Positions 55,294 through 64,000 of a DNA stretch of 64,000 nt are shown one piece after another. This DNA is from Spirochaetia bacterium 38H-sp (GTDB taxonomy: Bacteria; Spirochaetota; Spirochaetia; Winmispirales; Winmispiraceae): NCBI GenBank assembly GCA_039023545.1, contig JBCHKQ010000001.1, forward strand, positions 434,001 through 498,000, written 5' to 3'. Made by a program: the position numbers and the translations under genes. The notes under the pieces are model-generated. The model made no database searches. It was not told the origin of the DNA and saw only the letters and a list, made by a program, of their open reading frames with translations. Within the stretch, counting starts at the first letter, position 1. Each line of letters begins with the position of its first letter.

Positions 55294-56661
55294 TTGAGCG
55301 CAAAAAAGACAGCTTCTGTTTATTATACGTGCTCGGAGTGTGGAGCAAGCTCACCTAAGTGGCTTGGCAAGTGCCCTGATTGTGGGACATGGAACAGCAT
55401 GATAGAAAACCAGAGTCCAGCTCCTGCATCCTACGACAAAAAAAAGCACATACATAAATCAGAGTTAATCACTATAGACAACATACCCCTTGAAGAGCAG
55501 GGAAGAATCAGTACGGGAATATCGGAGTTGGACAGAGTTCTTGGTGGAGGCATGGTCCCTGGTTCCTCAATCCTGATAGGTGGAGAACCGGGCATAGGAA
55601 AATCAACTCTCATGCTACAAGCTGCCTCTAAAATATCACAACAACATAAAACCACTTATATAGCAGGAGAAGAGTCACCTGGTCAGATAGCAAGCCGTGC
55701 AAAAAGAATAGGAGCGATAAGTGGTAAACTAACCCTTACAACCCAGACTACTGTAGAAGAACTTGAGCAAGTATTAAGGAAACACAAAACACGTATTCTG
55801 GTAGTGGACTCTATCCAAATGCTGCACTCACCTCAGGCTGGAAATACCCCGGGAACAATAAACCAGCTAAAATACTGCACATACGAACTAAGCCAATGGG
55901 CAAAAGAAAACAACTGCATAGCCTTTTTTATTGCACATCTCACAAAAGAAGGAAGTATAGCCGGACCTCGTCAGGTAGAACACATGGTAGATACAGTACT
56001 TTACTTTGAGAATACCGAGCACAACCTGAGAATACTCAGAAGCAGTAAAAACCGTTTTGGCTCCATAGACGAGCTTGGCATATTCAGCATGAGTGCAGGT
56101 GGACTGGAAGAAGTAAGAGAAATAAGCAATCTGTTTCTTGTAAATCGTGCGGGAGAATTACCCCCTGGTGTGGCAGTAGCCCCTGTAGAAGAAGGCACAA
56201 GAACCTTCCTTGTAGAAATCCAGGCATTGACAGTCCCCTCTAAGACAGGATTATCCAGGGTTTACTCCGGCAGCATAGATCCTAGACAAGTTTCACGTGT
56301 TGCTGCAGTCTTAGAAAAACACATAGGCCTACAATTCTCCAGTCAGGACATATACGTAAACATAGCCGGAGGTCTTAGGATAAAAGAAGTCGCAATAGAA
56401 CTTCCGCTTGCAATGGCCCTCTACTCTGCCCGTACAGGGATAAACCTGCCACAATCCCTGGCGATAACAGGAGAACTATCCCTTGCAGGAGAAGTACGAA
56501 GCATAAAAAACCTCTCACGTCGCATAAAAACAGCAAGAGAGCTGGGAATAAAAAACATAATAAGCCCCCCCGCAGAGCAGGAAAAAATAGCGGAAAACTT
56601 TACCCCTGTGAGAACAATAAAAGAAGCCATAAGCACAATCTTTGGCAATAAAAACAATTAG
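55294..56661 (+). CDS. radA: DNA repair protein RadA
   Basis: RecA-like branch-migration ATPase. 455 residues. Zinc finger YTCSECGASSPKWLGKCPDCGTW at the N-terminus, Walker A GGEPGIGKST, KNRFG motif (KNRFGSIDELG) and a C-terminal Lon-like domain (YVNIAGGLRIKEVAIELPLAMALYSA). TTG start, with CAGAGGAGAA upstream. The 256-base gap before it (55038-55293) is A+T-rich with no feature I can identify. Confidence 0.95.
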   Translation: MSAKKTASVYYTCSECGASSPKWLGKCPDCGTWNSMIENQSPAPASYDKKKHIHKSELITIDNIPLEEQGRISTGISELDRVLGGGMVPGSSILIGGEPGIGKSTLMLQAASKISQQHKTTYIAGEESPGQIASRAKRIGAISGKLTLTTQTTVEELEQVLRKHKTRILVVDSIQMLHSPQAGNTPGTINQLKYCTYELSQWAKENNCIAFFIAHLTKEGSIAGPRQVEHMVDTVLYFENTEHNLRILRSSKNRFGSIDELGIFSMSAGGLEEVREISNLFLVNRAGELPPGVAVAPVEEGTRTFLVEIQALTVPSKTGLSRVYSGSIDPRQVSRVAAVLEKHIGLQFSSQDIYVNIAGGLRIKEVAIELPLAMALYSARTGINLPQSLAITGELSLAGEVRSIKNLSRRIKTARELGIKNIISPPAEQEKIAENFTPVRTIKEAISTIFGNKNN

Positions 56662-56666
56662 ACCGA

Positions 56667-56696
56667 AAGGTCTCCGCCGCAAGCGGCAGAGACCTT
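56667..56696. other. Strong hairpin after radA
   Basis: AAGGTCTC / GAGACCTT with an inner GCCGC / GCGGC and an AA loop (one C-A mismatch). No T run follows, so it may stabilise transcripts of either strand rather than terminate; GACCGAAAGG before it is only weakly like the repeat end. Confidence 0.5.
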
Positions 56697-56722
56697 GTTG
56701 AATATAAACCCTTTAAGCTCAG

Positions 56723-58597
56723 TTAGTTTGACAAAGCACGTATTTCTTCTATATTTAACGCCCTGTTATAAAATCCTAGATTATCTATACTGCATGGACC
56801 TGCATTGTTTGATGAAGTCCCATCGGATAGTCCGCCTATTTTTATATCGTCACCTGGATTTGATGCTATATCTACAGAATCTGTTTTTGATTCCTCATTT
56901 CCATCCACATAAAGTGTTAATACTTTTTTATTGTAAGAGAATACAATATGATGCCAGAGACCATCTGTTATCCTTGTAGAACTGTTTATGTTGATAGAAT
57001 CAAAACCGGTGTATGCACGGAATCTTATTTTACCATCTTTTGTTAACATAATTTTATACCCTTTTTTTGAGTTAGATCTTTCTATCAATGTAGGATATGA
57101 GCTGGGATTAGCATCCTTTTTTATCCAAAAAGATATACTAAAGGAATTATCTGACGAAAAGTTGAAAATATCAGAAGTTCCTCCATTTAGAAACCCTCTA
57201 TTTGTTATATCTAGGCAGAGGTTGGATATACCTTGACTATACCCACTGATTACAGAAGAACTGGACGGGATAAGTGTAAAATTGTTTATGGCATCTTTTA
57301 AGCTGTTTTCAAATTTCCATAAAGCCAACAGTCCTTCTTCCGGCTGTGCGGTAGGAGTAGGAGTAGGAGTAGGAGTAGGAGTAGGAGTAGGTGTAGGTGT
57401 AGGTGTAGGTGTAGGTGTAGGTGTATAATCTGGAGGAGGAGATTGAATTATTCCTGAAGAGTAGAGATTACCTTCCATCGGATTTTTAGAATTATTCCAC
57501 ATATATATATTCTCTGTATTACTTGTTATTTGTCCTATATATACAGAATCGGATAGAAAGAAAGCATTGTCATGCACATATATGTTGTTTGCTGTAAGAG
57601 CAGCCTTCACGCCGCTTGAAACCCTTGAAATAACATGCACACCCCTTTTTATTTTTGAGTTACCTTCTTGATAAAAACGATTTTGCCTTACATAAGCATA
57701 TGTGCCTTTAAGATCAATAAGGCTGTCGGCATAATTATTACCAGAAACACCGGAACCATAAATATCACAATTTTCGATAACCACATTCCATGTTCCTTCT
57801 TTTATATCGAAAGGCTCTGCTGTGATATCTCCACCTATAGTGCTGTCCGAAACTATTATATCATGTACATCTCTGCTGTACAGAAGCCCCTTTTCTCCAG
57901 TATTACTGCCATCTCCTTCTTTCCAGACAGAATTATCCGATCCTATATATACTCCCTCACCAAAGCCATCATTTAATTTACCTACATGGGTAACTTCTAT
58001 ATTGTTGCACCTTACATGATGTGACCCATCTCTAATGTGTAATCCTTCCTGGCCTATTTCTGAGATTTTTACATTATTTATCAGTATGTCGTGGGCTGCA
58101 TCTATTATTATTCCCTTTGCTCCGCTTTTTATTTCCAAATTTTCTATTATCCAATAACTCCCTCTGAGGTAAAACACGTATCCTGCATCTTCCCACCCGT
58201 CTCCGGTAAGAATAGCTCTATTATTAGAGTCTGTGCCTTTTAAAATAATGGGATTTTCTGCTGTTCCGCTCTTGTTGCTGCCAAAGAACCATGTTCTTGT
58301 AACAGGACCACTTTCTGTTGCAAAATCTGCAGATGTCTTTTCTGTTGTGTATATTCCGGGTTCTATTAGAATGGTGTCTCCCGGCATCGCATTCTCCAAT
58401 GCATCTACCAATCCAGAAGAAGTATTGACGTGGATTTCTCGTGTTGTGTTTGCTACAAGATTGGGTTGTTCTGCTCCGATTATGTTTCTTTCTATGATGC
58501 TATCAATATTTTCTGCTGATGTGAGGACTTGTGTGCCAAGTGAACATGAAAAAAACAAAAACAAAAGAAACAGCATAAAATAATTTTTGATTTTCAT
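56723..58597 (-). CDS. Beta-helix / LamG lipoprotein (polysaccharide-active)
   Basis: 624 residues. Lipobox LFFSCSLG, then residues 40-400 with a right-handed parallel beta-helix pattern (SGLVDALENAMPGDTILIEPGIY, then repeated NITI/HDIIV/WNVVIENCDI coils), resembling pectate-lyase/chondroitinase-B-type folds. A Pro-Thr linker of about 12 PT repeats follows, then a LamG/concanavalin-like domain (DNSFSISFWIKKDANPSSYPTLIER, LWHHIVFSYNKKVLTLYVDG). Likely binds or cleaves a plant or host glycan; enzyme activity is not shown. ATG 58597 follows GGAGGG. Confidence 0.75.
   Translation of the reverse strand: MKIKNYFMLFLLFLFFSCSLGTQVLTSAENIDSIIERNIIGAEQPNLVANTTREIHVNTSSGLVDALENAMPGDTILIEPGIYTTEKTSADFATESGPVTRTWFFGSNKSGTAENPIILKGTDSNNRAILTGDGWEDAGYVFYLRGSYWIIENLEIKSGAKGIIIDAAHDILINNVKISEIGQEGLHIRDGSHHVRCNNIEVTHVGKLNDGFGEGVYIGSDNSVWKEGDGSNTGEKGLLYSRDVHDIIVSDSTIGGDITAEPFDIKEGTWNVVIENCDIYGSGVSGNNYADSLIDLKGTYAYVRQNRFYQEGNSKIKRGVHVISRVSSGVKAALTANNIYVHDNAFFLSDSVYIGQITSNTENIYMWNNSKNPMEGNLYSSGIIQSPPPDYTPTPTPTPTPTPTPTPTPTPTPTPTAQPEEGLLALWKFENSLKDAINNFTLIPSSSSVISGYSQGISNLCLDITNRGFLNGGTSDIFNFSSDNSFSISFWIKKDANPSSYPTLIERSNSKKGYKIMLTKDGKIRFRAYTGFDSININSSTRITDGLWHHIVFSYNKKVLTLYVDGNEESKTDSVDIASNPGDDIKIGGLSDGTSSNNAGPCSIDNLGFYNRALNIEEIRALSN
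57351..57422. repeat. Hexanucleotide microsatellite encoding a Pro-Thr linker
   Basis: Six GTAGGA then six GTAGGT units (plus strand), 72 bases with no interruption. Each unit encodes one Pro-Thr on the minus strand, so slippage changes linker length without breaking the frame. Confidence 0.95.
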
Positions 58598-58634
58598 AAT
58601 AGGTCCCTCCAAAAAGACAATATTGTGTGTATTT

Positions 58635-58662
58635 ATTGTATCATATGATATTGAATTGTCAA
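58635..58662 (-). promoter_or_regulatory. Promoter of the beta-helix lipoprotein, with palindrome
   Basis: Reading leftward: TTGACA, 16-base spacer, TACAAT. A 12-bp palindrome TATCATATGATA (58639-58650) overlaps the -10 and spacer and could be an operator. Confidence 0.65.
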
Positions 58663-58832
58663 ATTTTATTTATATATTTTAAATGATTTATTTTTTTAAT
58701 TAAGTGTATCAATATGTGTGTTATATTTATAGTTTTAAAGCAGTCTCTTGCTCTGTAGATACTTTTAAGACAGCAGATCTCATAAACTAAGAAATCAGAC
58801 ATTAAATTGTTGTGTTTTTAAAGCAACAAACA

Positions 58833-58860
58833 TTGACAAGCTTGTGTAACATGATAGAAT
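58833..58860 (+). promoter_or_regulatory. Promoter of the GH5 gene
   Basis: TTGACA, 16-base spacer, TAGAAT. Lies in the 322-base gap between the two divergent glycan genes; the middle of that gap (58663-58832) is A+T-rich with no further feature. Confidence 0.7.
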
Positions 58861-58886
58861 AAAAAAGCTTGATTAAACTTTTTTGA

Positions 58887-58898
58887 GTTTACGTAAAC
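58887..58898. promoter_or_regulatory. Palindromic operator candidate for GH5
   Basis: Perfect GTTTACGTAAAC, about 20 bases after the predicted transcription start and ahead of the AAGGAG ribosome-binding site. The form fits LacI-type operators, so the gene may be repressed until a sugar signal arrives. Confidence 0.5.
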
Positions 58899-58919
58899 AT
58901 GATAAACAAGGAGAGACAA

Positions 58920-60677
58920 ATGAAGAACACAGTACAGATTCTGGTTGTGCCAATAATGCTGGCTGTTTTTATAACAGCTTGTGTAAGCTCCCCTCCTGAG
59001 GGTTTCCGGACGGCCAGTGAGCTTGTAGAGCAAATGACAGTTGGTTGGAACCTTGGAAACACTATGGATGCCATAGAAGGAGAAACGAGCTGGGGAAATC
59101 CTGAGACAAGCTATGAGTTGCTAAAAACAGTAAGAGAAGCAGGGTTTGATACTCTGAGAATACCTGTAACATGGGGACCTTTTATGGATTCCAACTACAA
59201 AGTAGCTTCCGAAAGAATGCAGCGCGTAAAACAGATAGTAGACTGGGCAAAGGAACTTGGTTTTATAACAATAGTCAACATACACCATGAGGACAGCTGG
59301 CTCAAACCGCAAAAAGAAGGACTGGAAGAAGTAAAAAAGCAGTATAAAGCCCTATGGAAGCAAATAGCAGAAACATTTAAAGATTATGGTGATTTCCTTA
59401 TCTTTGAGGCTATGAATGAGCCTAGACTTGTTGGAACACCGGAAGAGTGGTCAGGGGGCACGGAAGAAGGCAGAGAGGTGATAAACGAGCTCAACTTGCT
59501 TTTTGTGGATACTGTTCGCTCATCAGGAGGTTTTAACCGCTTTAGAACCCTTCTTGTTACACCCTACGGTGCAAATGCAAAAGCCGGTGCAGAAGGACTT
59601 GTTGTACCTGACGGTGATAATATAGCTGTAAGCATTCACAGCTATGATCCATTTAATTTTACCTTTGCAAGTGGAGATATGTTTGAGCTTTTTACGTGGG
59701 ATGGCAGTCAGTTGAGACCTCTTGAGAGGATGTTTGACAATATAAAAGGGCGTTTTATAGAAAAAGGTATCCCTGTTATTCTTACGGAGTTTGGCTCTAC
59801 GGTAAAAGAAATGGAGCTTGATAACGGAGACAGAATACCCAACACAAAGGAAGTTGCAAAATATGCATCCAATATCGTTCAGATAGCAAAAAAAAGAGGA
59901 ATAAAAACCATCTGGTGGGATAATGGAAAGCTTGGTGTCGGGGATGATTTCTTTGCTCTCTTGGACAGAAATACACTGCAGTGGGCAAAACCGGAAATAG
60001 TAAAGGCTCTTATAGAGGCTGCAGAAGCTCCGCCGGAGCCTCTTATTTTCCCTCCCGCAAAGAAAGGCAAAATAACAGCCAGCAAGTCAACAGGTTTCCT
60101 TGACGAGGCAGGAAGAGTAAAGGTTTTGCAAGGAAGTCCCGTAATTGATGGACAGATAGATGATGTCTGGCAAAAAGCGGATTTTGTGATACCAGGCAAT
60201 AGAAACGGTAAGGACCTGTCTGCAACAGCAAAGTTTAAGCTTCTATGGGATGCAAAAAAGCTCTATATACTTGCCTATGTAGAAGATCCTGAGCTTGATA
60301 TGAGCAGCGGTAATCCGTGGGAGCATGACTCTTTTGAAATCTTTCTAGATGAGAACGGAGCGGCCGGCAGCGCTTATGACTCGGATGATATTCAGTTTAG
60401 AGTCAGCTATGATGGAAAGGTTGTAACAGGCAATGGAGACCTTTCCAGATTTACAACATCTGTTGTTCCTTATGAAAAAGACGGCAAAACAATAGGTTAT
60501 ATAGTAGAAGCCTCCATAGATTGGCTTTTGTCCCATGACACAGGCAATATTATGGGGTTTGACATGCAGGTAAACGATGCAAGCGGTGGTGTGAGAATAG
60601 GAACTCTTACCTTTAATGACAACACAAACTCTGCCTGGCAGAGCCCTGCTGTTTTTGGTCAACTAAGACTTTATTAA
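58920..60677 (+). CDS. GH5 endoglucanase lipoprotein with CBM9-like domain
   Basis: 585 residues. Lipobox FITACVSSP attaches it to a membrane. The GH5 barrel spans about 35-370: TVGWNLGNTMDAIEGETSWGNPETSYELLKTVREAGFDTLRIPVTW, acid/base Glu in FEAMNEPRLVG (about 166), nucleophile Glu in VILTEFGSTVKE (about 289). Residues 400-585 resemble family-9 carbohydrate-binding modules (VIDGQIDDVWQKAD, DSFEIFLDENG). Probably cuts beta-1,4-glucans such as cellulose. ATG 58920 follows AAGGAGAG; earlier ATG 58899 has none. Confidence 0.9.
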   Translation: MKNTVQILVVPIMLAVFITACVSSPPEGFRTASELVEQMTVGWNLGNTMDAIEGETSWGNPETSYELLKTVREAGFDTLRIPVTWGPFMDSNYKVASERMQRVKQIVDWAKELGFITIVNIHHEDSWLKPQKEGLEEVKKQYKALWKQIAETFKDYGDFLIFEAMNEPRLVGTPEEWSGGTEEGREVINELNLLFVDTVRSSGGFNRFRTLLVTPYGANAKAGAEGLVVPDGDNIAVSIHSYDPFNFTFASGDMFELFTWDGSQLRPLERMFDNIKGRFIEKGIPVILTEFGSTVKEMELDNGDRIPNTKEVAKYASNIVQIAKKRGIKTIWWDNGKLGVGDDFFALLDRNTLQWAKPEIVKALIEAAEAPPEPLIFPPAKKGKITASKSTGFLDEAGRVKVLQGSPVIDGQIDDVWQKADFVIPGNRNGKDLSATAKFKLLWDAKKLYILAYVEDPELDMSSGNPWEHDSFEIFLDENGAAGSAYDSDDIQFRVSYDGKVVTGNGDLSRFTTSVVPYEKDGKTIGYIVEASIDWLLSHDTGNIMGFDMQVNDASGGVRIGTLTFNDNTNSAWQSPAVFGQLRLY

Positions 60678-60683
60678 TATTAC

Positions 60684-60710
60684 AAAGCCCCGGATTCCCG
60701 GGGCTTTTTT
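60684..60710 (+). terminator. Terminator after GH5 gene
   Basis: AAAGCCCCGG / CCGGGGCTTT stem with a short loop and T run, seven bases after the stop. Confidence 0.92.
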
Positions 60711-60786
60711 TATATATAACATCTTAAATCAAAAAGCAAAATAATATGTTATACTTATAAAGGAGTTACTAGAAAAGGATTTTCCT

Positions 60787-61623
60787 TTGAAAAAAATATC
60801 ATTTGCTATTGTAACAGTTTTCTTGTTCTTTTCTTGCAAGGTAGTTTCCTTTACAGAAAAGGAGCTTTTCCCTGGGGCTGGTAAACCCTCTGCTAATCCG
60901 GTTGATACAGAAGTTTCTTACCTAAATATAAATGGAGAACAACTTGAAACTTGGACATATCAACAGGATAGTCCTGAGGTATTTATAATATTCTTCCCAG
61001 GTAACGGAGGCCTTACATCGGGACATGCCGGGTTTTTTAAAGATATTGCACGGATTTATAAGGCAAAAGTCACTACAGTAAACTACAGAGGATACGGCAG
61101 GAGCAGTGGAAAGCCTTCTGTTAGTGCTATTGAGAAGGATTCAACATCTGTTGTAAGAAAATTGTCAAGGCTTCCTCAAAACTCTGGACTCCCTCTTATA
61201 ATAATGGCACACTCTTTGGGCGGTTTTGCTGCAACAAGAGTTGCAGGATTATCCGAGGTCTCTGGTCTTTTCTTTATATCCACATTTACAACTTCTCAGG
61301 AACTTGCAGGATACTGGAGAAAATCTCTTGTACCGTGGTATGCAAGGCCTTTTATAAGGATTGATGCGGAACCTGTAGTTCTTACTCTGGATAATATCTC
61401 TGTGATAAAAGAAATCTATAAACCGATAGTTTTTATCCATGGTAAGAAGGATGATGTTATCCCTTATTCTATGGCAGAGAGCCTTTATCGAGCCTGCCCA
61501 TCTGTACTAAAGAAACTCGTTTTTTTAGAGCAGGCAGATCATACAAGTCTTATAAGCAATCCGGAGCATAGGAAATTTCTTATTAAATCTCTATCGTTTC
61601 TTATGGATTATAAGACAAGATAA
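60787..61623 (+). CDS. Alpha/beta-hydrolase lipoprotein
   Basis: 278 residues. Lipobox FLFFSCKVV near residue 17. Oxyanion segment FFPGNGGLTSGHAG, nucleophile elbow MAHSLGGFAATRVA (Ser), acid in HGKKDDVIPYSMAE (Asp), His in EQADHTSLISN: a full triad. Substrate unknown; related membrane hydrolases act on esters or acyl groups. TTG start with AAAAGGA upstream. May join the neighbouring glycan genes in removing acetyl or other ester groups, but this is inference. Confidence 0.82.
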   Translation: MKKISFAIVTVFLFFSCKVVSFTEKELFPGAGKPSANPVDTEVSYLNINGEQLETWTYQQDSPEVFIIFFPGNGGLTSGHAGFFKDIARIYKAKVTTVNYRGYGRSSGKPSVSAIEKDSTSVVRKLSRLPQNSGLPLIIMAHSLGGFAATRVAGLSEVSGLFFISTFTTSQELAGYWRKSLVPWYARPFIRIDAEPVVLTLDNISVIKEIYKPIVFIHGKKDDVIPYSMAESLYRACPSVLKKLVFLEQADHTSLISNPEHRKFLIKSLSFLMDYKTR

Positions 61624-61787
61624 ACTGCTGCGCATGCTATGTTTGTACAATCAAAATAAAATTTGTTAAAATATAAAGTATATGTCAGTAGTGATACATT
61701 TCCTATATTTTGGAGATTATCCCTTTTCACCTTCCTCTGTAGCCGCTTAGTTTGTAATCAATCTTATATAATCCTTATTTTTGCATT

Positions 61788-61929
61788 TATACCGAACGTA
61801 CGGTACTCGCTCCGCTCGTCCCGCACTGCTTCCGGCGGAAGAATAGAAGAATAAGCATACAGTCCTTTTCCCCGTATTTGCCGTAGGCAGGAGGCATTGC
61901 GCATGTAGCGCAGTGCCGACGTTCGGTAT
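61788..61929. repeat. Composite inverted hairpin repeat (units 12 and 13)
   Basis: Lies in the 412-base gap 61624-62035. Unit 12: TATACCGAACG, weak stem GTACGG / CCGCAC, TGCTTCCGGCGG. Unit 13: GCCGTAGGCAG (61880-61890), stem GGCATTGCGC / GCGCAGTGCC (one G-T), GACGTTCGGTAT. The rest of the gap is A+T-rich with no ORF I would call. Confidence 0.83.
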
Positions 61930-62035
61930 TATGAATTTTATTAAATATTTGTGTTTCATAATGAAATCATAAAAATTTGTGGAAATAAATAATATCCTTT
62001 ACTACAATTATCTAAAAGGCTTTAGAGGGTGTGTT

Positions 62036-63124
62036 ATGGCGGAAGCTCGTGTAATGATTGTAGAAGATGATGTTTTGACTCTTACTTTTCTTAGAAAGCT
62101 CTTTGAAAGGAGGGGCTTTTATGTGGAAACATGTCCTTCCGGCGGAGATGCGCTTTCTAGAATTGAGGAGCTTAAGGATTTTGATATAGTTCTGCTTGAT
62201 ATTATTATGCCGGGGATAAACGGTGTTGATGTTTGCGCTGCAATAAGAGAGCATTATCCACAGTTTAAGCTGCCGGTGCTTTTCCTTACTGCTCTTGGAC
62301 AGCCCTCTGAGATTGCACGGGCGCTTGATGCGGGAGGTAACGATTATATCATAAAACCTCCTCAGGAAGAGGAGCTTTTTGCAAGAGTCAGGAATCTTGT
62401 AAGGCTCAAGCGTACCATAGAAGAGAACCAGGAACTGCAGGAGCTTCTAAGGCTCAAGGAACGAATTTTTCAGCTAGTTGCTCATGATATCAAGGGACCT
62501 GTTTCTGTGATTCTTCAGTCTGCCAAACTTATGAAAGAATCTGCTCCCAGTGCTTTTGACGATTATCTCAAGACTATTTCCGATAGTAGTAGAAGAATTC
62601 TGGAGCTTGTAAGAAGTTTTCTTGCTCTCTCCAAGGTGAGAAAACTATCCGGTTTGACCAAGACTTCCGATATAAGTCTCTCTGTGCTTCTTTTGGAAAC
62701 TGTACAGCGGTGGAATGAGCCTGCCAAAGCTAAAGGTGTTGAGCTGGTTTATTCCTTTGACAGGGGCAAAGAATGGCTTGTTAAAGGTGACCAGATGCTG
62801 ATAGGGGAGCTCATGGACAATCTTGTAAATAATGCCGTAAAGTACACCTATCCCAATACTATTGTTTCTGTTGTGTTGGAAGAGAGGGGGGATTGGATAA
62901 GATTTTCTGTAAGGGACGAGGGGCCGGGTATAAGCGAAAAGGACGCTTCGGTAATATTCGAAGAGTTTGTGAGTGTGTCTGAGCAGGGAGGTACAGGGCT
63001 TGGGCTTACTCTAGTAAAGGAGATTGCGAGATTACATGGTGCTTGTGTTGGGATAGACAGGGAGAGGGAGCGTGGAGCTGCTTTTTGGGTGGATTTTAGA
63101 AAGCCAGAGCATGACGTGGAGTAG
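62036..63124 (+). CDS. Receiver-histidine kinase (REC-HK) protein
   Basis: 362 residues, soluble. Receiver first (VMIVEDDVLTLTFLRKLFERRGF, phospho-Asp in IVLLDIIMPGING, Lys in YIIKPPQE), then HisKA with phospho-His in LVAHDIKGPVSVI, then ATPase with NLVNNAVKYT, DEGPGIS and GTGLGLTLV. REC before the kinase means it takes input from another kinase and may pass it on. No membrane anchor. ATG 62036 follows AGAGGG. Confidence 0.88.
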   Translation: MAEARVMIVEDDVLTLTFLRKLFERRGFYVETCPSGGDALSRIEELKDFDIVLLDIIMPGINGVDVCAAIREHYPQFKLPVLFLTALGQPSEIARALDAGGNDYIIKPPQEEELFARVRNLVRLKRTIEENQELQELLRLKERIFQLVAHDIKGPVSVILQSAKLMKESAPSAFDDYLKTISDSSRRILELVRSFLALSKVRKLSGLTKTSDISLSVLLLETVQRWNEPAKAKGVELVYSFDRGKEWLVKGDQMLIGELMDNLVNNAVKYTYPNTIVSVVLEERGDWIRFSVRDEGPGISEKDASVIFEEFVSVSEQGGTGLGLTLVKEIARLHGACVGIDRERERGAAFWVDFRKPEHDVE

Positions 63125-63282
63125 CTTTTCTCTGTTTCTGCATATTCTTGTTTAATCCAAATCCTTTTGTTGCTGTCTGCCTTGTCCTTATATCTTGACC
63201 TTGTTTCTATGCTGGTTTAATAATTGTCTATGCTGCATTTCTATTTTTTCTTTTTTAAAAAATCAAAAACAAGGAGCTTTGT

Positions 63283-64000
63283 ATGAAGAAGTTTTCTCTT
63301 TTTTTTATTATTGTGCTTGCAGTGCTTTTACTTTTTTCCTGCGGAGGAAATAAGGAACAGGCTGCTTCCGATACTCTTAAAGCAGGTTTTATCTATGTGG
63401 GACCTGTGGGAGATTATGGTTGGTCTCATGCGCATGATCTTGGCAGAAAGTTTGCTGAGCAGGAGCTTCCTTGGCTTAAAACTGTTTATGTTGAGTCCGT
63501 GCCGGAGGGTGATGCTGCAAGAATTATAGACAGACTTATCAATGAGCAAAAAGTGGATGTTGTTTTTACCACAAGTTTTGGCTATATGGACGATACTATT
63601 AAGGCAGGTGAACGTTATCCTGATAAGATTTTTATGCACTGCTCCGGTTATAAGCAGAGCAAAAACGTAGGAACATATTTTGCAGAGCTGTATCAGATCT
63701 ATTATCTCAACGGTCTTATGGCAGGAGCCCTTACAAAGAGCGGTAAAATTGGTTATGTAGGTGCCTTTCCTATTCCTGAGGTTATAAGGCATATCAATGC
63801 ATATGCACTAGGTGCCAAGGCGGTAAATCCTTCTGTTAAGGTAGAAGTAAGATGGCTTTTTAGTTGGTATGATCCTACCAAGGCCAGAGAAGCTGCCGAG
63901 GCCCTTGTTGCAGACGGTGTTGATGCTCTTGCTTTTACGGAGGATTCCCCATCTGTAATAGAAGTTGCAGAGAAATACACCGATGCCGGTAAGCCTGTTT
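63283..64000 (+). CDS. BMP-family nucleoside-binding lipoprotein (3' truncated)
   Basis: Open to the right edge. Start ATG 63283 has AAGGAG upstream. Signal and lipobox LLLFSCGGN, then AGFIYVGPVGDYGWSHAHDLGRKFAEQ, IIDRLINEQKVDVVFTTSFGYMD and GTYFAELYQIYYLNGLMAGALTKSGKIGYVGAFPIPEVIRHINAYALGAK. This is the Bmp/PnrA/TmpC pattern of substrate-binding lipoproteins for purine nucleosides, common in spirochaetes. The transporter partners, if linked, are beyond the window. Confidence 0.9.
   Translation, partial: MKKFSLFFIIVLAVLLLFSCGGNKEQAASDTLKAGFIYVGPVGDYGWSHAHDLGRKFAEQELPWLKTVYVESVPEGDAARIIDRLINEQKVDVVFTTSFGYMDDTIKAGERYPDKIFMHCSGYKQSKNVGTYFAELYQIYYLNGLMAGALTKSGKIGYVGAFPIPEVIRHINAYALGAKAVNPSVKVEVRWLFSWYDPTKAREAAEALVADGVDALAFTEDSPSVIEVAEKYTDAGKPV

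Overview
The window looks like a piece of the main chromosome of a spirochaete, probably a free-living or gut Spirochaetales species related to Treponema/Spirochaeta. Support comes from a UMP kinase that reads as the archaeal-like type found in spirochaetes, a HAMP-linked class III cyclase, many FFSC-type lipoproteins, TPR proteins, the run lolA-like/rodZ-like/rimO, and moderate A+T content. A lipoprotein GH5 endoglucanase with a CBM9-like domain points to growth on plant glucans. The species cannot be named from sequence alone.

Layout. 0-11 kb: end of an adenylate cyclase, pyruvate kinase, an MFS transporter fused to HEAT repeats, leuCD, an M29 aminopeptidase, a CorC-type membrane protein, thioredoxin and a TPR protein. 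11.05-11.24 kb: a candidate small RNA with its own promoter and terminator. 11-22 kb: pyrH, a UVR-motif protein, an envelope/RNA operon (lolA-like, rodZ-like, rimO, lipoprotein, uvrD/pcrA, an aminotransferase-like remnant), ferredoxin, rplM-rpsI-recX and a LytS-like kinase. 22-36 kb: B12/radical SAM protein, gpsA, trypsin-like protease, pseudouridine synthase, a minus-strand run (EAL phosphodiesterase, dcd, lipase-like, START-like, YjjG, aldo-keto reductase, amino-acid permease fused to PTS EIIA), tRNA-Leu(CAA) and two small envelope proteins. 36-46.5 kb: hisA, a HisE protein with a decayed HisI half, a binding lipoprotein next to a kinase-like protein lacking its histidine, leuB, a pyrophosphatase-like gene, transketolase and xylulokinase. 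46.5-64 kb: an unknown membrane-anchored protein, TPR lipoprotein, DHH phosphoesterase, TraB, YdcF, hybrid kinase, radA, a divergent glycan locus (beta-helix/LamG lipoprotein and GH5), an alpha/beta hydrolase, a receiver-kinase and the start of a BMP-family lipoprotein.

The most unusual signal is a dispersed intergenic repeat family, at nine clear loci plus one possible copy inside a gene. Each unit has fixed ends (ATACCGAACG at one end, CTGCCTnCGGC at the other) around a hairpin whose stem sequence differs in every copy but stays self-complementary. Four loci carry two units head to head as composites of about 140-165 bp. The elements also act as probable terminators and, in one case, supply a gene's stop codon. 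Other points of interest are the standalone small RNA, several genes whose start codon sits at the predicted transcription start (leaderless candidates), degenerate enzymes (HisI, GGDEF, kinase, aminotransferase) and palindromic operators in the divergent glycan locus.
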